9,043 bases of DNA, taken from the NCBI GenBank assembly GCA_016926925.1, contig JAFGNQ010000460.1, forward strand, positions 1 to 9,043, written 5' to 3'. Every line of letters starts with the position of its first letter. The first letter of the stretch is position 1. Shown here in pieces: positions 1-6,526 of the stretch. The position numbers and the translations under genes were made by a program. This DNA is from Candidatus Aminicenantota bacterium (lineage in GTDB: Bacteria > Acidobacteriota > Aminicenantia > Aminicenantales > Aminicenantaceae). The notes under the pieces are model-generated. The model was given only the letters and a program-made list of their open reading frames with translations. It was not told the DNA's origin and made no database searches.

Positions 1-2
1 TA

Positions 3-617
3 CACGATTTGGGGTATTGGCTTTCCCAGATCGGCAGTTCACTGGATCCAGTAAAATTCTACAGCGGATTCAATCCGGACGAGAGCATATGGGAGCTGGA
101 CGGGGACGTCTATATCGCCGGTCCTTCGGGAGGTGCAAGCGCCGGGACCGGACCTGCTTCATTACCGCCTTCAAGCGAAAACGAGTGGGAACTGCATGCT
201 ACCGGCGAAGGCCGGGCGGAAGCCCGCATCGAATCCTTATTCGATCCCATCATCTGGAATATGCGAATCCTCGTTTTATCAGGTTGGTGTGAGGCGGATT
301 TAGGTTACCTGGCAGGAAAACGGTTCCTTCTCCGAATTTACCCTTCTCACATTCAAATCCTAAAGCACAAACGTCCCAACCCTAAGGTCGTTGCGGAAGT
401 GGAAATTCCTCTCACAGTCAATCCCTGGAAATTTATCCAGGTCGAAAAAATTCTTTCGGACTTCAAAATCGCCTGGAACGGAAGAGAGCTCTTTTCCTTT
501 AAAATCCCGGACGGGTATGAATTCGAATTTCGCCCGAAATTTTCCTTCCCGGGCGGGGCCGAGGTCATGGTCTATCTCGATGATGTCATGGCCGTCCAGG
601 TGCAGTATGTTCCTTAG
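3..617 (+). CDS. C-terminal part of a protein with a LamG/concanavalin-like beta-sandwich domain (5' partial)
   Basis: The frame is open to the left edge of the window, so the real start lies upstream; the TTG at position 9 has no visible ribosome binding site and need not be the start. About 204 residues are visible, ending at TAG 615-617. After a Gly/Ser/Pro-rich linker (around residues 38-58), the rest alternates short hydrophobic strands with turns: RFLLRIYP, then WKFIQVEKI, then FKIAWNGRELFSFKI, and a closing GGAEVMVYLDDVMAVQV. A pattern of 'W-x-x-I-x-V ... I-x-W-N-G-x-E-x-F ... V-Y-L-D-D-V' is typical of concanavalin-like sandwich domains (LamG and DUF1080 types) that bind carbohydrate or act as accessory modules. 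I see no catalytic residues I can assign. Domain class is an inference from strand pattern; the parent protein is unknown. It converges on the channel gene at 766-1794. Confidence 0.6.
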   Translation, partial: HDLGYWLSQIGSSLDPVKFYSGFNPDESIWELDGDVYIAGPSGGASAGTGPASLPPSSENEWELHATGEGRAEARIESLFDPIIWNMRILVLSGWCEADLGYLAGKRFLLRIYPSHIQILKHKRPNPKVVAEVEIPLTVNPWKFIQVEKILSDFKIAWNGRELFSFKIPDGYEFEFRPKFSFPGGAEVMVYLDDVMAVQVQYVP

Positions 618-676
618 GCATGAGAGCCGCCCCCACTATTGATTGCTTGCACTCTACTGCAGGAAAACGGAGATCT

Positions 677-700
677 TCACCCAGCGGTCCGGGTGATTTT
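677..700 (+). terminator. Weak candidate terminator after the first gene
   Basis: TCACCC at 677-682 pairs perfectly with GGGTGA at 691-696 around an 8-base loop, and TTTT follows at 697-700. It lies 60 bases past the stop of the upstream gene, in the convergent gap before 766. The stem is only six pairs and the T run is short, so it could be chance. Confidence 0.3.
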
Positions 701-765
701 GGCAACGAGATCGGCTGTCGGATCGGAACAGCGGATATATTCGGCCGTGATACCATCGGGATCGA

Positions 766-1794
766 TCATTTTTTCACGGGTGTGATGATGAGGACGAAAG
801 TGACGGCCAGAAAAATAAGAGTTACCAGAGGGAAGACATACCACGCAACACGGCTGGGAAAAGAATGCTTTTCAGTTTTTGCGCTCTTGACCGACCGGTC
901 TTCCAGGGGAGCCCCCACAAGCATAATCCCCAGGAGAGCAAAAAAACAGGAGGAGAGGATGAATGTCATAGCCGAGGCGACGTCCTGGATGCTCTTTGCG
1001 GAGAAGGCTACCAGCACTTGAACGAATCCCACGAGCGATCCGATAAGACCGGTTAGTGTGAAGCCAAGAGTGGAGGTCCGTCCTATCATCGTGCCGTCGA
1101 CGAACAAGGCAATGGCTATCGTTCCTCCGAACACGACCAGAAACGCGGGCCAATGGGTTACCCATTCCCAGGATTTGATGATGTAATCCTGACCCGAGAG
1201 TGCCGGCTTGATGATTGTCCAGGCTATCAAGGCAATGAAGACGACATAACCGGCTATATTTTCAAATTTAAGCGCCTCAGTTGACTTTCTTCCCCTTTCA
1301 TCAGACTTCATCGCCGTAATATCATCTTCATTCTTCGATAATGACATCTCTTTAAGCTTCAACGCAGGGACAAGACAGACCACGGCCATAATCAATCCAT
1401 AAACTGTTGGAATGAAGCTGTTCGCCATTCGGGCGGCGATTTCTTCGATACCGCCCTCTCCCCTCACCAACGAGAGAACGAAGAGAATGACGCTGGCCAA
1501 TACTCCCACCATCCAGAAGTTTCGTGCGGAAGACTCCCAGAAGAGGGAGGATTGTCTCACAATCTCAGAAGACGGTATTCTTCCCCATGTTCCTTTCATC
1601 ACCCGGCCAATATCGGAGAGAGAAAAACTCATCAAAGCCAGAGCAGCACCCCCTATCAAAACAAAAATGAGGCCGTTGATATTCATGATACCGGTGAATT
1701 TCCCGGAAAATATGACGGCAATGACGATTGCAGCCAATATCGCTGCCCTGCCGACGAGAAGAAAAAACCCTCCGGTTTTCCTTTCAATCACCAT
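766..1794 (-). CDS. Tandemly duplicated MotA/TolQ/ExbB-like membrane protein
   Basis: 342 residues with about nine predicted membrane helices (around 11-29, 40-60, 93-111, 127-147, 180-198, 216-236, 245-264, 273-294, 317-338). The first eight form two MotA-like units of four. Both units carry a GG in the second helix followed by IGR (G48-G49/I62-G63-R64 and G223-G224/I237-G238-R239, constant offset 175). Both also have an amphipathic stretch before the last helix (IEEIAARM at 116-123, IQDVASAM at 269-276, offset 153). The segment GLIGSLVGFVQVLVAF (249-264) resembles the third-helix block of ExbB/TolQ/MotA. Such proteins form inner-membrane proton or sodium channels with a MotB/ExbD/TolR partner, but none is encoded here. 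ATG 1794 is chosen over GTG 1821 because AAGGAG sits 7 bases upstream. Only one base (1795) separates it from the anti-sigma stop, so the genes are probably translationally coupled. Family assignment is fairly likely; channel activity is inferred. Confidence 0.7.
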   Translation of the reverse strand: MVIERKTGGFFLLVGRAAILAAIVIAVIFSGKFTGIMNINGLIFVLIGGAALALMSFSLSDIGRVMKGTWGRIPSSEIVRQSSLFWESSARNFWMVGVLASVILFVLSLVRGEGGIEEIAARMANSFIPTVYGLIMAVVCLVPALKLKEMSLSKNEDDITAMKSDERGRKSTEALKFENIAGYVVFIALIAWTIIKPALSGQDYIIKSWEWVTHWPAFLVVFGGTIAIALFVDGTMIGRTSTLGFTLTGLIGSLVGFVQVLVAFSAKSIQDVASAMTFILSSCFFALLGIMLVGAPLEDRSVKSAKTEKHSFPSRVAWYVFPLVTLIFLAVTFVLIITPVKK

Positions 1795-1795
1795 T

Positions 1796-2791
1796 TTACT
1801 TCTCCTTAATTCCGGGGACACTATACTTAATTGACAGAGGTGTATCTAAGAATGCAGTCATCGAATTAAGTATGATGTCCCCCGAATTCGAGTATGAATT
1901 GAGTTCCCTTCGGAATGCAGGATCCAAATACTGAGGAGGAATTGGCTGATTCCATTCGAAATCTACTTCCATGATAATTTTCCCCGGGACAACCGGTGAA
2001 CCGGAATCAATAACCGATTTCGTTATTCGCATGGGAAGATAGGTTTTCAGATCCACCGTCATTTCCAGAACAGTCTTTCCTTTGTCGTTTTCAAAAAAGA
2101 ACTTTTCTATGCCGTCTTCGTCCGTCCGCACGGCACGCCTCGGCTTCCAGTTGTAATAAAGGACTTCAGACAACCTCTCCGGAGAAAGAAATTCGATGAT
2201 CGGATCGAAAAGAGAAGACTCGATCTGGTCCAAGCTCTCGAGACTTTTCGAGGTATTCTCGATATTATCGGCGATGATGATTTCCGTGCCCGTTATCCAA
2301 AGGGTTTTTTCGATATCCCCACCTCTTCGCACATCCAATCGAGAGGCGCCTGATGCCAGCCACCGGATGAGGTAGGTCACATTTATGCCACGATCCATAG
2401 AAACGCGAGCCGTGCAAAACATCGATTCCGTTTGCTGCAATCGATCAGAAACTGAGATCGAAGCATTCAAGAGAGAGAATGTGTCGGCCAGGGCGCTCCC
2501 CCGGCTGGAAATATGGAGAAAACCGCCGAAGGCGATCATCAGGATCGAAGAGAAAGCCAGAATCGCCTTGCGAGGCATCCACAAAATCCGCGGCCGTAAC
2601 CGCGGTCGGAAGACATGGTTCCAGATACCCTGAAATGTCCTCCCGGGTAAGCGACCTGCCCCTGCTTCAGCCTCTCTAAATTCGAGCAAACGTTCTTTCA
2701 TTCTTTTTTCCGCTTCGAGGGGAAGGTCATCCGCCAGAACATTCTTTAAAAGTGCATCCGTCTCGTGATTACCGCGATCATCTTTTTTCAT
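1796..2791 (-). CDS. Transmembrane anti-sigma factor with LolA-like outer domain
   Basis: 331 residues. An N-terminal cytoplasmic part of about 70 residues is charged and helical, as expected for sigma binding; I do not see the HxxxCxxC motif of zinc anti-sigma factors. One membrane helix (about 76-94) precedes an extracytoplasmic domain (about 100-297) rich in beta strands. That domain has the order seen in LolA/LolB-like and MucB/RseB-type sensors: 'SVSDRLQQTESMFCTARVSM' early, 'KTVLEMTVDLKTYLPMRI' in the middle, 'IIMEVDFEWNQPIPPQYLDP' near the end. Start ATG 2791 overlaps the sigma stop as ATGA, with GAGGGGGG about 8 bases upstream. Residues from about 302 onward are encoded by an inserted inverted repeat (1808-1888), so the tail is probably not ancestral. 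It likely holds the upstream ECF sigma at the membrane until an envelope signal arrives; the signal is unknown. The role is inferred from topology and from cotranscription with the sigma gene. Confidence 0.75.
   Translation of the reverse strand: MKKDDRGNHETDALLKNVLADDLPLEAEKRMKERLLEFREAEAGAGRLPGRTFQGIWNHVFRPRLRPRILWMPRKAILAFSSILMIAFGGFLHISSRGSALADTFSLLNASISVSDRLQQTESMFCTARVSMDRGINVTYLIRWLASGASRLDVRRGGDIEKTLWITGTEIIIADNIENTSKSLESLDQIESSLFDPIIEFLSPERLSEVLYYNWKPRRAVRTDEDGIEKFFFENDKGKTVLEMTVDLKTYLPMRITKSVIDSGSPVVPGKIIMEVDFEWNQPIPPQYLDPAFRRELNSYSNSGDIILNSMTAFLDTPLSIKYSVPGIKEK
1802..1807 (-). promoter_or_regulatory. Ribosome binding site deciding the channel-gene start
   Basis: On the minus strand AAGGAG (1807 to 1802) lies 7 bases before ATG 1794. 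It overlaps the last codons of the anti-sigma gene and abuts the outer edge of the inverted-repeat element at 1808. This settles the start against GTG 1821, which lies inside the repeat. Confidence 0.7.
1808..1888. repeat. REPIN/MITE-like inverted repeat, copy 1
   Basis: Left arm 1808-1834 and right arm 1862-1888 are inverted copies, matching at 22 of 27 positions, including a 10-base block (ATACTTAATT) and the GGGGACA core. A 27-base loop separates them. The right arm 1868-1888 matches 5737-5757 of a second element at 20 of 21 bases. Paired, palindromic GGGGACA-type termini are reminiscent of non-autonomous elements mobilised by REP-associated tyrosine (Y1/IS200-like) transposases; no transposase gene is in the window. 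The whole element is read in frame as the C-terminus of the anti-sigma gene. Confidence 0.8.
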
Positions 2792-3327
2792 AAGGATCCC
2801 CCCTCGACGGAAGATTTCAGAAGATGAGCAAGCCTCTCGCTCAAGCGCTTTCGTCCTCTAGAGACATGAATCCTTGCTGTCGTCTCGCTGCATTCCATGG
2901 CTCGAGCGATCACGTCATATTCCTGCCTCTGGACAATTCGCATCAAGACGGCGGTGGCTTGTTTTCGGGACAGGCAGGCGATGGCACCCAGCACTTCCGC
3001 TTCGAGTTCTTTTCTTTCCAATTCATGAGCGGCGCTTTTCTCGACAGAGAATTTTTCTGTTTTTGCCTGCCGGGCTTTCACCAGTCTCCGCCTCCTCTCT
3101 TGTTTTCGCAGCGAGTCATAGCCACAGTCCAGACACATCTTTAAAATCAATGCCTCAGGATTCGGATGGCGGCGGATTCGCTCTCTTTTTCTCCAAATGA
3201 GGATAAGAACATCCTGGAGTGTGTCCTCTGCCAGCTGCTCATGTCGGACCAGCCGCCAGATAGAGCGCATCATCCGTGATTCGACAGGGGCAATGAACTG
3301 TGTGTAAAATTTTTCATGCACCGTCAT
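2788..3327 (-). CDS. ECF (sigma-70 family group 4) RNA polymerase sigma factor
   Basis: 179 residues from ATG 3327. Region 2 spans about 10-80, with the core-binding motif 'LAEDTLQDVLILIWRKRERI' at 33-52, close to the usual AEDLxQDVF pattern. A basic linker (KQERRRRLVKARQAK) follows. Region 4 spans about 110-168, with the helix-turn-helix 'YDVIARAMECSETTARIHVS' at 137-156, then RGRKRL. It should direct core polymerase to its own promoters, under control of the membrane anti-sigma that overlaps its stop by four bases. An upstream ATG at 3405 would add 26 residues. I prefer 3327 because the total length is then typical of ECF factors and because third-position G+C falls from about 63% just after 3327 to about 31% in the extra 26 codons. 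Neither start has a strong ribosome binding site. The promoter specificity is not evident: no clear AAC/CGT-type ECF promoter was recognised upstream. Confidence 0.9.
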   Translation of the reverse strand: MTVHEKFYTQFIAPVESRMMRSIWRLVRHEQLAEDTLQDVLILIWRKRERIRRHPNPEALILKMCLDCGYDSLRKQERRRRLVKARQAKTEKFSVEKSAAHELERKELEAEVLGAIACLSRKQATAVLMRIVQRQEYDVIARAMECSETTARIHVSRGRKRLSERLAHLLKSSVEGGSL

Positions 3328-3646
3328 GGAATGCTCTTCAAATGATGCAGGACAGATCCTTCGTGTAAAAATGCCTGTTTTCCGAGCTGCAACAGCGATA
3401 TCCATATCCCATCCACTCTAGCAACCGTTTCATCCCCGGCTTATGTTTACAAATCACGGATTCTCGCTGTTCGTATTCCAGCCTCTCAATCCCTTTTACC
3501 ACTGAATGACTTATAAACAATAAGGATTGGACACGCTTATGCCCTTATTCTATCTCCCTTCCAAAGATCTCTTACGACCCATCAACTTTCTGACATCCGA
3601 AAAATCACAGAAATCCGAGCTTTTTTGTTTTCGCTTATTGTTCGCT

Positions 3647-3655
3647 ATTCTATCA
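3647..3655 (-). promoter_or_regulatory. Candidate extended -10 promoter element toward the sigma operon
   Basis: On the minus strand positions 3655 to 3647 read TGATAGAAT, the form of an extended -10 box (TGnTAtAAT). The same nine bases occur just before the GNAT gene at 8501-8509. No good -35 box is seen, and this promoter would leave an untranslated leader of about 300 bases, so it is only a candidate. Confidence 0.2.
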
Positions 3656-3796
3656 CATTGCATAACCAAAGAGCGTGTGCGATGTCATATTTAACCAAAC
3701 GGCAAGAAGACTGTTTTTTTTGGAAATCCACTTTACAAACGGCGCCTTTCCCGGAAAAATGTCCTAAAGCTTTAATCATAGGTTTTTAAAAGAAAC

Positions 3797-3818
3797 AATA
3801 GAATCCGGACATTCTATT
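3797..3818. repeat. Perfect inverted repeat upstream of the MutS-like gene
   Basis: AATAGAAT (3797-3804) and ATTCTATT (3811-3818) are exact reverse complements around a 6-base spacer CCGGAC. The repeat ends 29 bases before the TTG start at 3848 and borders the AT-rich TATAAAAT stretch at 3820-3827. It could be an operator or a leader stem-loop; there is no direct evidence for either. Confidence 0.45.
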
Positions 3819-3847
3819 TTATAAAATAATTCAGGCCGGAAGAATGA

Positions 3848-5665
3848 TTGGATAAACTGATGAAACCTAAGAATCCCAGAAATGTATACGTGACAAGAAT
3901 AGAGCAATTCGATTCCGAAATAAAGCGGATCAAGAGAATCGAGAATACCCTCTCAGGGGTCAAGCTGGCGCTGGCCGCAGCGTTTATTGCCGCTTTTTAC
4001 AAAGCCGCCACTGCCTATGCGACAATCTATCTTCTGTCGCTCATCTTGATAGCAGTCATATTTTTAACGGCAGCCATCATCCACGAAAATTTCATCAAGA
4101 AGAAAACATTCATCCAGACACTCAAAACCGTGAACGAAGAAGAAATCAAGTCTTTAAAACACGATTTCCCTGATTACAGCCCGGGAGATTCCTTCGCCGA
4201 TCCGGATCACGCCTACAGTTCGGACCTGGACATGTTCGGCGAGAGAAGCATTTTTCATTTTTTAAACCGGGCCACTACAGGCATGGGGTGCCGCTGCCTA
4301 TCAGAAAGGTTAAAATCCCTCCCTCAGGCAAACGAGTCCCCGAAGATAATTGAAACGCAAAAAGCCGTGGCCGAGCTCAGCGGGATGATCGATCTCCGGC
4401 AGCAGGTCCAGGCACAAGGCAAACTGGTCGAAGATTCACAGGAAAGGCTGGAAGCCATCACGGATCTTATCAACGAGCGCGCTTTCATTCTCCCGAATCG
4501 GAAGCTGATCCGGTTCATGCACATTATGCCTTTCTCCACATTGGGATTCATCGGTTTGATCGCCGCGGGTCTGCCCTGGCCTGTCATTTTGATTCCTATG
4601 ATTATCCAGCACATTCTCAACAGGCGCTATAGAGAAAAGCTCACGCTTCTTTATCAAATGTCCATGAAAAACGCCGGAATTCTAAGAAATTACTCCCTTA
4701 TCATCCGGGAAATCGAACAGGGAAATTATACTTGCGAGGTTCTCAAAAAAATCGGAGACAGCCTTCACCACGAAGGAAAATCCGCCTCCATCTATATCCG
4801 CAAAATTTCGTCACTCGTAGGATATCTCGAGCTCAGACGGAACGGTCTCCTGCACCCGATTCTCAACACCCTCTTTTTATGGGATCTTCACTGGACATAC
4901 AGGCTGGAAAAATGGAAGGACACGGTCGCGGCTCATGTGCCCGGATGGTTTGAGGCCATCGGCCTGTTCGAAGCACTCTCCAGTTTCGCCTGCCTGCATT
5001 TCAACCACCCGAACTGGACGCTTCCCGAATTGAGCGAAGCGGATTTTGTCTTCCAAGCGGGAAATCTCGGCCACCCCCTCATCCAGGACGACAATAGAGT
5101 CGGCAATGATATCGATTTTAGCGGAAAAGGAAAAATTTGGATCATCACCGGTCCCAACATGTCCGGGAAAAGCACTCTTCTTAAGACGATCGGCGTGAAT
5201 ATGGTCCTGGCCTTAGCCGGAGCTCCCGTCTGTGCTGCCAAGTGCCTCATCTCTCCTTTCAAGCTGTATACCAATTTGAAAGTCAGCGACTCTCTGGACA
5301 AAAACCTGTCTCTCTTCTATGCCGAGCTTCAACGACTGAAGATGGTCATCGATGCGGTTTCAGAGTATGAGAGGGTGTTCTTTCTCCTGGATGAAATGCT
5401 CAAAGGAACCAACGCGCTTGACAGGCAAGCCGGGGCCCTCGCCCTGCTCAAACAGCTCGCAAACAGCCATGCCGACGGCCTCGTTGCCACGCACGATCTG
5501 GAACTGACCAAACTGGAAGAGGCTTTCCCCGAAAATATCCGCAATTTTCACTTCGACGGCTACATCGAGGGAGACAAACTTCTCTTCGACTACAAACTGA
5601 AACAGGGAAAGTGCGAGAGCTTTAATGCGCTTATACTCATGCGCAAAATGGGCATCGACGTCTAA
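3848..5665 (+). CDS. Membrane-anchored MutS-like ATPase
   Basis: 605 residues, shorter than mismatch-repair MutS (about 850), with no N-terminal mismatch-recognition domain. Instead there are two helices at about 36-53 and 56-78 and a second hydrophobic pair at about 224-241 and 242-256. Between them, 'DLDMFGERSIFHFLNRATTG' (126-145) matches the start of the MutS core (domain III). The C-terminal ABC-type ATPase has Walker A GPNMSGKST (435-443), Walker B FFLLDEMLKGTN (511-522, D515/E516) and the switch histidine in ATHD (H549). Membrane MutS-related proteins of this build are known in Bacteroidota and other phyla, but I know of no settled function; a mismatch-repair role is unlikely. The TTG start at 3848 has GGAAG five bases upstream; ATG 3860 is an alternative without a ribosome binding site. 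The gene is divergent from the sigma operon and appears monocistronic, followed by an inverted-repeat element. Confidence 0.85.
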   Translation: MDKLMKPKNPRNVYVTRIEQFDSEIKRIKRIENTLSGVKLALAAAFIAAFYKAATAYATIYLLSLILIAVIFLTAAIIHENFIKKKTFIQTLKTVNEEEIKSLKHDFPDYSPGDSFADPDHAYSSDLDMFGERSIFHFLNRATTGMGCRCLSERLKSLPQANESPKIIETQKAVAELSGMIDLRQQVQAQGKLVEDSQERLEAITDLINERAFILPNRKLIRFMHIMPFSTLGFIGLIAAGLPWPVILIPMIIQHILNRRYREKLTLLYQMSMKNAGILRNYSLIIREIEQGNYTCEVLKKIGDSLHHEGKSASIYIRKISSLVGYLELRRNGLLHPILNTLFLWDLHWTYRLEKWKDTVAAHVPGWFEAIGLFEALSSFACLHFNHPNWTLPELSEADFVFQAGNLGHPLIQDDNRVGNDIDFSGKGKIWIITGPNMSGKSTLLKTIGVNMVLALAGAPVCAAKCLISPFKLYTNLKVSDSLDKNLSLFYAELQRLKMVIDAVSEYERVFFLLDEMLKGTNALDRQAGALALLKQLANSHADGLVATHDLELTKLEEAFPENIRNFHFDGYIEGDKLLFDYKLKQGKCESFNALILMRKMGIDV

Positions 5666-5677
5666 AATAAGAAAAGA

Positions 5678-5757
5678 GGACATCATACTCAATTCGCTGA
5701 GAAGAGGGCTTTATTCCTTTGCCTAAGAAATTGGTCAAGTATGATGTCCCTCGAATT
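5678..5757. repeat. REPIN/MITE-like inverted repeat, copy 2
   Basis: GGACATCATACT (5678-5689) pairs exactly with 5738-5749, and CAATT (5690-5694) with AATTG (5729-5733), so the element can fold into one long hairpin. The right arm 5737-5757 equals copy 1 (1868-1888) at 20 of 21 positions. It lies 12 bases after the stop of the MutS-like gene and 14 bases before the stop of the convergent hydrolase-like gene. It may therefore act as a structured 3' end for both transcripts, although it lacks a terminator U run. Confidence 0.8.
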
Positions 5758-5771
5758 ATAGATTGTAGGAA

Positions 5772-6410
5772 CTACGTTTTCAGCAGGTATCGATGATTGC
5801 AGCAGTCATGACCCTGCATCAAAGTCTTGTCCCGCACCATCTCGATTTTGGGGTTAAAAGCGGTCGCCATTGCATAATCTCCATGACAAATAGCCGCCTC
5901 TCCCAATTCCCCTGCTTTGGATTGTAAAAATGCATCCGCCCAAATACATTCCGTGACTTTGAGCTCATGTACGGCATCCGTATCTTCGGTGATGGTCAGT
6001 GTCAAAGAATTTTTAAAATTCGGACTGTCCGGGCTGAAAATCTTCTTGAGTGTGGCGAAATCGTTTTTTCCAAATTGCTTCGCCATCATTCTACCCACTT
6101 GAGTTCCTTGATTCGCGCTGTGCTTTTTGAGTATGGCTATGAGGGTGTCTTTGCCTATCTCTTCGGAAAGAAGCTTCAATAATGGGATGTAATCCCTGCC
6201 GTAAGTGAAGGCCATGAGCTGCCGGCCGGTGAGCTTCATCGGAAGCTCTTCGTCGAATTTGTGCTTAGCCTTCTGAAAAGCTTTCTTCAATGCAGGGGAA
6301 AATCCCAGCACACCGCTGCCGGCCCCGAGGCATAGGAGCGAACAGGCCGGAAGCGCCTGCGACAGAAATCGCCTGCGGCTGAACCCATTGAATTTACGTT
6401 GATTGTCCAT
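5772..6410 (-). CDS. Tat-exported L-2-amino-thiazoline-4-carboxylic acid hydrolase-like protein
   Basis: 212 residues. The N-terminus has a twin-arginine motif SRRRFLSQ (11-18) followed by a hydrophobic stretch to about residue 37, so it is probably exported folded; a membrane-anchored form is also possible. The C-terminal half carries the features of the ATC-hydrolase-like family (Pfam PF14196): C155 in 'VTECIWADAF', then 'CHGDYAMATAFNP' (175-187, C175 and D178) and 'KTLMQGHDCCNHRY' (195-208). The named family member hydrolyses a thiazoline ring on the way to L-cysteine, but most relatives, especially exported ones, are uncharacterised. I call the fold, not the substrate. ATG 6410 has a strong AAGGAGG ribosome binding site 6 bases upstream. 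The gene is divergent from the LytS/LytTR pair across 164 bases, which makes it a natural candidate target of that system. A possible -10 (TATAGT, 6435 to 6430) lies upstream without a good -35. Confidence 0.75.
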   Translation of the reverse strand: MDNQRKFNGFSRRRFLSQALPACSLLCLGAGSGVLGFSPALKKAFQKAKHKFDEELPMKLTGRQLMAFTYGRDYIPLLKLLSEEIGKDTLIAILKKHSANQGTQVGRMMAKQFGKNDFATLKKIFSPDSPNFKNSLTLTITEDTDAVHELKVTECIWADAFLQSKAGELGEAAICHGDYAMATAFNPKIEMVRDKTLMQGHDCCNHRYLLKT

Positions 6411-6526
6411 TCAAAACCTCCTTATCATCACTATACGGCTTCCTCAGAGAGCCGCCACAGGAAATACATGAACGGGGCAAAGCTCGTGATAATCTCCCCT
6501 AAAAAAAGGATCAATCCATCTTCAAA

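Larger units (their letters stand above)
3328..3847. other. AT-rich divergent intergenic region
   Basis: About 520 bases (442 if the sigma gene starts at 3405) between divergent genes. No coding sequence is convincing. It is clearly more AT-rich than its neighbours and holds several copies of ATTCTAT/ATAGAAT (3547-3553, 3647-3653, 3811-3817, and inverted at 3798-3804), a T8 run around 3713-3721, and a perfect inverted repeat at 3797-3818. It must contain the promoters of both the sigma operon and the MutS-like gene; I cannot fix either with confidence. Confidence 0.6.

Noticed and set aside
620..1021. 133-codon open frame on the plus strand following the first gene
   Set aside because: Mostly antisense to the 3' end of the channel gene, and its translation lacks any fold-like pattern; no ribosome binding site.
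1412..1834. 140-codon open frame on the plus strand
   Set aside because: It lies fully antisense to the channel gene and the end of the anti-sigma gene, has no ribosome binding site, and encodes a low-complexity basic product without domain features.
1808..1888. Inverted repeat as an ordinary intrinsic terminator between operon genes
   Set aside because: It is translated in frame, lacks a T run, and a near-identical arm recurs at 5737-5757, so a dispersed repeat explains it better.
3338..3520. 60-codon open frame on the minus strand just upstream of the sigma gene
   Set aside because: No ribosome binding site, AT-rich intergenic composition and no recognisable protein features; overlap with the alternative sigma start adds no support.
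3713..3721. Run of eight T as a terminator
   Set aside because: No stable GC-rich stem precedes it, and no plus-strand gene ends upstream.
3844..3855. Four-codon ORF (ATG ATT GGA TAA) overlapping the MutS-like start, as a possible leader peptide
   Set aside because: It shares the ribosome binding site of the TTG start and is too short to judge; more likely chance.
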